Made by a program: the position numbers and the translations under genes | Assembly: GCF_014648415.1 (NCBI RefSeq) | Contig: NZ_BMRB01000002.1 | Span: 1,447,260-1,511,259 of the forward strand | Reading direction: 5' to 3' | DNA length: 64,000 nucleotides | Source: Actinokineospora fastidiosa | GTDB lineage: Bacteria; Actinomycetota; Actinomycetes; Mycobacteriales; Pseudonocardiaceae | The notes under the pieces: generated by a model | Seen by the model: only the letters and a program-made list of their open reading frames with translations | Told to the model about the DNA's origin: nothing | Databases searched by the model: none | Part shown: piece by piece, positions 58,566 through 64,000 of the stretch | Layout: each line of letters begins with the position of its first letter | Position numbering within the stretch: position 1 is the first letter of the stretch

Positions 58566-59579
58566 CGGGCGCAGCGGCGGGCTGGCGGGCACGCCCTCGC
58601 CCTCGGCCAGCCCGGCGAGCAGGTCGCCGAGCGTCTCCGTCGCGTTCCAGCGCGGCGACCAGTCCAGTTCCGCCCTGGCCAGGTCGGCGGACATGGTCGG
58701 CGCGCCCAGGGCAAGGTCGAGCCAACTCGCGGGCATCGGCAGCAGGCGGGCGCGCCACGCGCCCGCCATCAGCGCCCGCACCGCGCTCGGCGGGACGGTC
58801 AGCGGCCGCGCGCCGACGGCGGCGGCCAGCGCGCCGGAGTCCATGATCGGGTCGGCGGCCAGGTTCACCGCGCCGCGGTACTGCCGGTCGATGGCCGCCA
58901 GCGCGGCGGTGGCCACGTCGGCGGCGTGCACGAACTGCAGGGCCAGGCCCGAGGGCAGCGGCAGCGCGGGCAGCCTGCCCGAGCGGACCAGCTTCCACAG
59001 CGCGCGCGGCACCAGGCGGCCGGTGAAGTAGCGGCGCAGTTCGGCGGCGGAGCGGCGCTGCAGCACCAGCGCGGGCCGCAGCCGGGTCACCGCGATCCCG
59101 GGCCGGGCCGCCTCGAACCGGTCCAGCATGGCCTCGACCTCGGCCTTGTCCCGGCTGTAGTCGGAGGTGTCGATCCCGGTGGTCGGCCAGCTCTCGGTGA
59201 CCGGGCCGCCGCGGTCCTTGGGCGCGTACGCGCCGACGGAGGACAGGTACACCACGTGCGGCACCCCGGCGACGGCGACCGCGTCCAGCAGCACCCCGGT
59301 GCCCTCGACGTTGACCTTGTGCAGGTGGGCCCGCTCCCGGCTGGGCTGGATCAGCCACGCGGCGTGCACCACGGCGTCGGCCCCGTCGAACGCCTCCACG
59401 AGCCGGGTGAACGCGGTGCGCTCGGCGATGTCGATCGGGTGCCACTCCACGTCGGCGTACGGCGGGCCGGGGGCGGGCTCCCGCCGCGACACCCCGACCA
59501 GCTTGTGCCCGCGCACGGCCGCGACGTCCAGCAGCGCGGTGCCGATGCTGCCCGTCCCGCCAACCACCACGATCCGCAT
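58557..59579 (-). CDS. NAD(P)-dependent epimerase/reductase (extended SDR)
   Basis: Extended SDR of 340 residues starting MRIVVVGGTGSIGTALLDVA (Rossmann GGTGSIG), with DAVVHAAWLIQPSRE and a catalytic Tyr/Ser region (YLSSVGAYAP; Lys of the usual YxxxK is seen as YSRDKAE). The likely role is reduction or epimerisation of a sugar or isoprenoid, with no clear substrate. ATG 59579 is the Rossmann start; further upstream codons do not look coding. Confidence 0.9.
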   Translation of the reverse strand: MRIVVVGGTGSIGTALLDVAAVRGHKLVGVSRREPAPGPPYADVEWHPIDIAERTAFTRLVEAFDGADAVVHAAWLIQPSRERAHLHKVNVEGTGVLLDAVAVAGVPHVVYLSSVGAYAPKDRGGPVTESWPTTGIDTSDYSRDKAEVEAMLDRFEAARPGIAVTRLRPALVLQRRSAAELRRYFTGRLVPRALWKLVRSGRLPALPLPSGLALQFVHAADVATAALAAIDRQYRGAVNLAADPIMDSGALAAAVGARPLTVPPSAVRALMAGAWRARLLPMPASWLDLALGAPTMSADLARAELDWSPRWNATETLGDLLAGLAEGEGVPASPPLRPSP

Positions 59580-59676
59580 GTCAGCGCGATACCCGGGCCC
59601 GGGTCGGGCGAAACACGGTTCACCGGCGCGGACGCGGGTACCCAGCGCGGACCCGATCCGAAGGAGGAGGGCGCAC

Positions 59677-59871
59677 ATGGCCCCCAACCCGATCCAGATG
59701 CAGAAGTTCCTCTCCGGGGTCAACTACCCCTGTTCCAAGTCCGACCTGGTGGAGCACGCCCGGTCGAGCGGCGCCGACGACGACGTGGTGAACGGCCTCG
59801 AAGCGATGCCCGACCGCGAGTACGACGGCCCGAACGCGGTGAGCGAGGCGTTCACGTCGGCGACCCGGTAG
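59677..59871 (+). CDS. DUF2795-family small protein
   Basis: Protein of 64 residues: MQKFLSGVNYPCSKSDLVEHA and DDDVVNGLEAMPDREYD (conserved core VNGLEAMPD), typical of DUF2795, small acidic proteins common in actinomycetes. AAGGAGGAGG precedes the ATG. Function is unknown. Confidence 0.9.
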   Translation: MAPNPIQMQKFLSGVNYPCSKSDLVEHARSSGADDDVVNGLEAMPDREYDGPNAVSEAFTSATR

Positions 59872-59876
59872 CCGCG

Positions 59877-60236
59877 ATGCCGACCCTGACCCGCCTGCTC
59901 GGCGCGGCGACCGCCGCCTACGGCGCCGCGATCGTCGTCAGACCGGCCCTGCTCGCCTCCCCCGCAGGCCTGACGAACGCCACCGGCGAGGTGCCGGGCG
60001 GCAGTCAGATCCTCGTGCGCGCCATCGGCGCCCGCGACGCCGCCGTCGGCGTGGCGATGCTCTGCGCGCCGCCCGGCCCGGCGCTGCGCACCGCGGTGGC
60101 CGCGCGGGTCGCCTGCGATCTCTCGGACGCGGCGGTGTTCGCCGCCCTGCCCGAGCCGGACAAGCGGCGCAAGGTCGTCGCGGTCGCGGTCGCCTGGGCC
60201 GTTCTCTGCGCCATCGCGGGGTCACGCGCGTCCTAG
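59877..60236 (+). CDS. DUF4267-like small membrane protein
   Basis: Protein of 119 residues with three to four hydrophobic helices (about 10-25, 40-60, 75-90 and 98-113) and the LVRAIGARDAAVG motif of DUF4267. It starts 5 bp after the DUF2795 stop, so the two are likely on one mRNA. Function unknown. Confidence 0.8.
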   Translation: MPTLTRLLGAATAAYGAAIVVRPALLASPAGLTNATGEVPGGSQILVRAIGARDAAVGVAMLCAPPGPALRTAVAARVACDLSDAAVFAALPEPDKRRKVVAVAVAWAVLCAIAGSRAS

Positions 60237-60296
60237 TTTGCCGAAGGTCAACCGGGGAACCCGGTCCGCCAGTTCCACGCGGGAAAGGCGGAGATC

Positions 60297-60710
60297 ATGA
60301 GGCACCACGACACCGACGCGCTCGCCCGGGTCGGCAAGCCGGGTCAGGGCGTCGAGCCGTTCGGCAAGCCCCGGTTCGCCAAGGCGTACTCCTTCGCCCT
60401 GGTGACCGGGGTCTTCTTCCTGCTGTCCTGGGTCGGCCAGTTCGTCTTCCAGTACATCGCCTTCAGCCAGGAACAGCAGACGCACGGCCAGGAGGCGGCC
60501 TTCTCCGACTACTTCCCGCAGTTCGCCGCGTCCACCCTGGAGAACTGGCAGTCTGAGTTCCTGCAGCTGATCTGGCAGGCCGCGGGCCTGGCGCTGTTCT
60601 ACTACTGGGGCTCCAGCCAGTCCAAGGAGTCCGACGAGCGCATCGAGGCCAAGCTGGACGCCCTGCTCGCCGAGCGCGGCATCGACCCGGGCGGCTCAGC
60701 GCAGCGATGA
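60297..60710 (+). CDS. DUF6766-like membrane protein
   Basis: Protein of 137 residues with one helix near 33-52 (ALVTGVFFLLSWVGQFV), a cytoplasmic middle segment, and a second helix near 92-105 (WQAAGLALFYYW), ending in a charged tail (SDERIEAKLDALLAER). The WESEFLQL-like sequence WQSEFLQL is the DUF6766 mark. GGAG precedes the ATG by 5 bp. Its end overlaps the next, convergent, gene by 15 bp. Confidence 0.8.
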   Translation: MRHHDTDALARVGKPGQGVEPFGKPRFAKAYSFALVTGVFFLLSWVGQFVFQYIAFSQEQQTHGQEAAFSDYFPQFAASTLENWQSEFLQLIWQAAGLALFYYWGSSQSKESDERIEAKLDALLAERGIDPGGSAQR

Positions 60711-61670
60711 CCGCCCGGACTCCCAGCAGGACAGCAGGTGCTCGCCCATCCGCTGCTCCATGAGGCCGGTGGCCTGGATGCCGAGCACGATCGTCGCGGC
60801 CTGGTCCGGCTCGTCCGCGACCAGGCCGCCGACCACGTCGTGGCGCATGATCTGCTCGTGCACGGCGTCGGCCTCGACGTGCTCGGCGAAGAACCGCCGC
60901 GTCGCCGGGCCCGCGCCGAGCCGGTCCAGCGCGGTGAGCACGCGCGCCGCGCTGGGCGGCGTGCCGATCTCGGCCGCGGCGAAGTGCCCGCACAGGGCGG
61001 CGCGCAGCGAGCGGTGCAGCCCGAACAGCGACATCATGTTGACCGTGGCGATCGCGGGCGCGGGCACGTCGTCGAGGTAGTGCAGGTACTCAGTGGACAG
61101 TCCGCACTCGTCGAGCAGGTCGGCGTAGAGCCGCGAGTGCATGTCCTCGGCGCGTCCGCCGCCGTACTCGTCGAACTCCACGGCCACGAGCGCCGCCTTG
61201 GCCCTGCCGCGCAGCCGGGGGATGACCCAGGCGTGCGGGTCGGCCTCCTTGAGGTGGTAGATCGACCGGTGGATGAAGTACTCGCGGACGTGCTCCCAGG
61301 TGCCGTGCTCGGCCAGGAAGTGCGAGACGCCCCGGCCGGGCACCTCCTCCACCAGCAGCTCGGCCAGCACCTCCTCGACGTCGCCGCCGGGGGTCTCGGC
61401 GCGCAGCGCGTCGAGGAACACCGCCTCCATGGCCCCGCGCAGGCGCAGCAGGTCCGGCTGCCACTCCCAGTCCGGGTCCGTGCCGGGGAACCCCTGGTAG
61501 TGCAGCTCGTAGCACAGGTGCAGGGCCAGGGTCAGGTCCTCGCCGTGCGGATCGGCGTCGACCGCGGGCGGGGACAGCTCGCGCACGGGACCGGACAGCA
61601 CGTCGCGCACGTATTCCGACAGCGGACCGCGGGCCGCGGGCAGGCGCGTCGCCACGGCGGGCATGACCAT
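60696..61670 (-). CDS. Heme-oxygenase-like diiron protein
   Basis: Helical protein of 324 residues in the iron-containing redox enzyme (HDO, TENA/heme-oxygenase-like) group. Candidate metal ligands include CYELHYQG, EYFIHRSIYHLKEADPHAW, EFDEYGGGRAEDMHSRLY and FFAEHVEADAVHE, i.e. the E...H..E/D...H pattern of diiron oxidases. These enzymes catalyse oxygen-dependent chemistry on small substrates. ATG 61670. Divergent from the CDGSH gene across a 35-bp dyad. Confidence 0.82.
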   Translation of the reverse strand: MVMPAVATRLPAARGPLSEYVRDVLSGPVRELSPPAVDADPHGEDLTLALHLCYELHYQGFPGTDPDWEWQPDLLRLRGAMEAVFLDALRAETPGGDVEEVLAELLVEEVPGRGVSHFLAEHGTWEHVREYFIHRSIYHLKEADPHAWVIPRLRGRAKAALVAVEFDEYGGGRAEDMHSRLYADLLDECGLSTEYLHYLDDVPAPAIATVNMMSLFGLHRSLRAALCGHFAAAEIGTPPSAARVLTALDRLGAGPATRRFFAEHVEADAVHEQIMRHDVVGGLVADEPDQAATIVLGIQATGLMEQRMGEHLLSCWESGRSSLR

Positions 61671-61696
61671 GGGGTGACTCCTTCCGTCCGCGCCGA

Positions 61697-61731
61697 GATA
61701 CCCCGATTGAGACCCACTCAACCGAGGTATC
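61697..61731. promoter_or_regulatory. 35-bp dyad in the divergent promoter
   Basis: GATACC-N4-TTGAG-N5-CTCAA-N4-GGTATC: two nested inverted repeats with the same centre (61714), in the 69-bp gap between the diiron protein and the CDGSH protein genes. The symmetry suggests a dimeric regulator controlling both sides. No regulator gene is seen next to it. Confidence 0.6.
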
Positions 61732-61739
61732 CCGTCGTC

Positions 61740-61937
61740 ATGGCTGAGCGACCGACGCGCGTGCGGATCATCCCCCGCGGCCCGATACTGGTGGACGGCC
61801 CGGTCGAGGTGACCGGCGCGGACGGGCAGACCGCGCGGTCCTCACGCGTGGTGACCGCGCTGTGCGCGTGCCGTCGCAGCGCGCTCTACCCGTTGTGCGA
61901 CACCAGCCACCGGCGCTGTCGGAAGGTCGAGTCCTGA
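61740..61937 (+). CDS. CDGSH-type iron-sulfur protein
   Basis: Protein of 65 residues with one CDGSH-like cluster site, ligands Cys42, Cys44, Cys53 and His57 (LCACRRSALYPLCDTSH). The usual C-D-G-S/T-H is C-D-T-S-H, with Thr in place of Gly. It would bind a 2Fe-2S cluster for electron transfer. Between the divergent diiron protein and the methyltransferase gene it forms a small module that may supply electrons to the diiron enzyme. Confidence 0.85.
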   Translation: MAERPTRVRIIPRGPILVDGPVEVTGADGQTARSSRVVTALCACRRSALYPLCDTSHRRCRKVES

Positions 61938-61976
61938 CGCGAGTTTGACCCGGGCGATCCGGGGCATTTCCCCGCC

Positions 61977-62636
61977 ATGCTGCTTCGGATGCCCGGCGTC
62001 TACCGCCCCCAAGGAGACACCCGCCTGCTCTGCGCGGCGTTCCACGACGCGAACCTGCCGCCCGGCGGGACCGTGCTCGACATCGGCACCGGCACGGGCG
62101 CGGTGGCGCTCACCGCGGCCCGCGCGGGCGCGGCGTCGGTGACCGCGGTGGACATCGCGCGCCGCGCCGTCGTCACCGCCCGCGCCAACGCGTGGCTCAG
62201 CGGCCTGAACGTCGAGGTCCGCCAGGGCGACGCCCTGACGATAGCCGCGGGGAGACGCTTCGACATCGTCCTCGCCAACCCGCCGTACGTCCCGTCCGTG
62301 GTGGACGTCGACGCCCGGGGACCGGCCCGCGCGTGGGAGGGCGGCTGCGACGGCCGGGCCGTCCTCGACCGCCTGTGCGCCGCGGCCCGCGACCTGCTCA
62401 CCCCGGGCGGCACGCTGCTCATGGTGCATTCGGCGCTGTGCGGCACCGAGGAGAGCCTGATCGCGCTGCGCGGCCTGGGGCTCAAGGCCGCCGTGGTGTC
62501 GCGCGCGCGTGAGCCCTTCGGCCCGGTGATGCGCGGGCGGGCCGACGCGCTGGTCCGCGCCGGGCTGCTGGAGCCCGGCGACATCGACGAGGAACTGGTC
62601 GTCATCCGCGCCGACCGCGCGATCACCGACCACTGA
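61977..62636 (+). CDS. HemK/PrmC-like methyltransferase
   Basis: SAM-dependent methyltransferase of 219 residues: GTVLDIGTGTGAVALTAARAG (core LDIGTGTGAVAL) and the IVLANPPYVP motif of enzymes that methylate amide or amino nitrogens (N/D-PPY). It is shorter than PrmC and lacks its N-terminal domain, so it may be a HemK2/MTQ2-like protein. It starts 39 bp after the CDGSH gene. Target unknown. Confidence 0.88.
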   Translation: MLLRMPGVYRPQGDTRLLCAAFHDANLPPGGTVLDIGTGTGAVALTAARAGAASVTAVDIARRAVVTARANAWLSGLNVEVRQGDALTIAAGRRFDIVLANPPYVPSVVDVDARGPARAWEGGCDGRAVLDRLCAAARDLLTPGGTLLMVHSALCGTEESLIALRGLGLKAAVVSRAREPFGPVMRGRADALVRAGLLEPGDIDEELVVIRADRAITDH

Positions 62637-62702
62637 CGCGCCGACTGGCGCGCTCCCGCCCGGGGAAGTAGAGACAGGGGTGGGATCGCGCGAGGAGGCG
62701 GC

Positions 62703-63671
62703 ATGGTGGTGCGGGTGGCGGCGGTGGCGCTCGCCTTGGTCGCGGGCACGGCAGGGGTCGCGCACGGCGTCGACTACCCGGACCCGGCGACGGTGACCGG
62801 CGACGTGAGCGTGCACGACCCGACGGTGGTCAAGACGCCGTCGGGCACGTACCTGTTGGCCCACACCGGGGCGAACATCCTGCTCAAGACATCGGCCGAC
62901 CGCGTCGCGTTCCAGAACGCGGGCCAGGTGTTCCCCGACGGCGCGCCGTGGACGGAGCCGTACACCGGCGGTGGCAACATCCTGTGGGCACCGCATCTGT
63001 CCTATCTGAACGAGCGGTTCTACCTGTACTACTCGGCTTCCACGTTGGGCTCGCGGAAGTCGGCTATCTTCCTGGCGACCAGCCCGACCGGCGAGGCGGG
63101 CACGTGGACCGACGCCGGCCTGGTCGTCGAGACCGACGACGCCGACGACTACAACGCGATCGATCCCGACCTCACAGTGGACGACGCCGGCCGCTGGTGG
63201 CTCACTTTCGGGTCGTATTGGTCGGGTATCAAGCAGATCGCGATCGACCCGGACACCGGCAAGCCGCTCGACAGCGCGATCCTGGACCTGGCGAGCCGCG
63301 GCGGGGACGCCATCGAGGCCGCGACGATCGCCAAACACGGCTCGTACTACTACCTCTACGTGTCGTTCGACCGGTGCTGCCAAGGGGCGAACAGCACCTA
63401 TCGCGTGATGGTCGGGCGCTCGGACAGCATCAACGGCCCCTATGTCGACCGCGCGGGCGTGCCGATGCTGGAGGGCGGCGGCACGGAGATCGTGGCCTCG
63501 CACGGCGCCATCCACGGCCCCGGCCACCAGGACGTCCTGACCGACGGTGACACCGACATCCTCGTCTACCACTACTACGCCGACAACGGGACGCCTCTGT
63601 TGGGGATCAACCCGCTCGCGTATGACGCGGAGGGGTGGCCTGCGCTGCAGAGCGCGGCGCGCATGGTGTGA
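62703..63671 (+). CDS. Secreted GH43 arabinanase-like glycosidase
   Basis: Glycoside hydrolase of 322 residues with a signal peptide (VAAVALALVAGTAGVAHG). The five-bladed propeller features are visible: VHDPTVVKTPSGTYLL (general base Asp in HDPT), NILWAPHLSYLNERFYLYYSAS (middle Asp site), DYNAIDPDLTVDDAGRWWLTFG (quoted in part as NAIDPDL) and EAATIAKHGSYYYLYVS with the catalytic Glu. This fits endo-1,5-alpha-L-arabinanase. The 3' end overlaps the convergent isomerase gene by 65 bp. Confidence 0.92.
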   Translation: MVVRVAAVALALVAGTAGVAHGVDYPDPATVTGDVSVHDPTVVKTPSGTYLLAHTGANILLKTSADRVAFQNAGQVFPDGAPWTEPYTGGGNILWAPHLSYLNERFYLYYSASTLGSRKSAIFLATSPTGEAGTWTDAGLVVETDDADDYNAIDPDLTVDDAGRWWLTFGSYWSGIKQIAIDPDTGKPLDSAILDLASRGGDAIEAATIAKHGSYYYLYVSFDRCCQGANSTYRVMVGRSDSINGPYVDRAGVPMLEGGGTEIVASHGAIHGPGHQDVLTDGDTDILVYHYYADNGTPLLGINPLAYDAEGWPALQSAARMV

Positions 63672-64000
63672 GGTGCGGCTCGACCAGCTCCGCGTACCGG
63701 CGCGCCATCGTGGCGACGACCTCCTCCCCCGGCGCTGCCCACACGTCGGCGTTGAAGATCTCCACCTCGACGTCGCCGAGGTAGCCCGCCGCCGCGACCG
63801 CCCGGGTGAGCCGGGCGAAGTCGATGTGGCCGTCGCCGATCATGCCGCGGCTGAGCAGGGTGTCCGCGGGCAGCGGCGTGATCCAGTCGCTGACCTGGTA
63901 AGCCAGGATCCGCTCACCCGCGCGCGCGATCTGGTCCAGCACCCCCGGTTCCCACCAGATGTGAAACGTGTCCACCACGACCCCCACCACATCGGATGGA
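63607..64000 (-). CDS. Sugar phosphate isomerase/epimerase, 5' end outside the window
   Basis: C-terminal part of a TIM-barrel sugar isomerase/epimerase (AP-endonuclease-2 superfamily). The frame reads through the right edge of the window. GVVVDTFHIWW has the metal-site Asp/His of the family, then YQVSDWITPLP, RGMIGDGHIDF and VEVEIFNAD. The tail after EPHLTP is unusual and overlaps the 3' end of the GH43 gene by 65 bp. Probably acts on a sugar released by the neighbouring arabinanase; that is inference. Confidence 0.85.
   Translation of the reverse strand, partial: PSDVVGVVVDTFHIWWEPGVLDQIARAGERILAYQVSDWITPLPADTLLSRGMIGDGHIDFARLTRAVAAAGYLGDVEVEIFNADVWAAPGEEVVATMARRYAELVEPHLTPCAPRSAAQATPPRHTRAG

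Overview
The window is high-GC DNA with dense coding, frequent ATGA/GTGA gene overlaps and GTG starts. Its regulators are SARP/AfsR, NB-ARC/LuxR, XRE-TPR and ANTAR types. It also carries an MbtH protein with NRPS genes and a TCGAACN4GTTCGA-type SOS box. Together these point to an actinomycete, most likely of the Pseudonocardiales (inferred from gene style, not from a marker gene).

Region 1 (1-23920, all minus strand) is one long, tightly coupled biosynthetic operon that runs off the left edge. From its promoter end it encodes: two active ketosynthases (KS), a KS-like chain-length-factor protein, an alpha/beta hydrolase, a double-hotdog thioesterase, three small DsrE/F/H (TusD/C/B)-like proteins, a second degenerate KS, an ACP, two FabZ-like dehydratase subunits, a FabG ketoreductase and a DsbA/HCCA-isomerase-fold protein. 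An EntF-like C-A(Ser)-PCP-TE NRPS, an MbtH protein, a second ACP, an A-MT-PCP-C-A-PCP-E NRPS and a C-A(Thr) NRPS cut by the window edge follow. This looks like a highly reducing type II polyketide (polyene/cinnamoyl-lipid-like acyl) system joined to peptide assembly. The DsrEFH-like trio has no obvious role in known versions of such pathways.

Region 2 (24000-29800) holds the likely control genes: a LuxR-type regulator and an XRE-TPR regulator beside a small secreted peptide gene (RRNPP-like layout). A matching dyad, [G/T]TGCA-N6-TGCAC, lies both upstream of the operon and upstream of the peptide gene. Then come two small genes, a tandem array of copies of a gene-start region that forms overlapping minicistrons, a type II editing thioesterase and a methyltransferase.

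Region 3 (29900-43960) is ordinary chromosome with some oddities: a DedA protein; a roughly 17-bp minisatellite; a NarL-type two-component pair; a lipoprotein/membrane-protein pair overlapping by 119 bp; a winged-helix protein; a STAS protein; a hybrid histidine kinase ending in an ANTAR domain, with a LysR regulator; a stress protein; and a flavin oxidoreductase, an SDR and an SRPBCC protein.

Region 4 (43960-64000) has two further minisatellites, an amidohydrolase gene with a one-base frameshift, an AfsR-type regulator, an MFS exporter, an AI-2E-type permease and a methyltransferase-TetR-LuxR operon with twin operators. It continues with a PHM-like copper protein and a PepSY membrane protein, an epimerase-type SDR, several small DUF proteins, a heme-oxygenase-like diiron protein divergent from a CDGSH protein and a HemK-like methyltransferase, a GH43 enzyme and a truncated sugar isomerase.

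Most long plus-strand open frames opposite the NRPS and regulator genes are GC-driven shadows and are not annotated. No rRNA, tRNA or CRISPR array was found.
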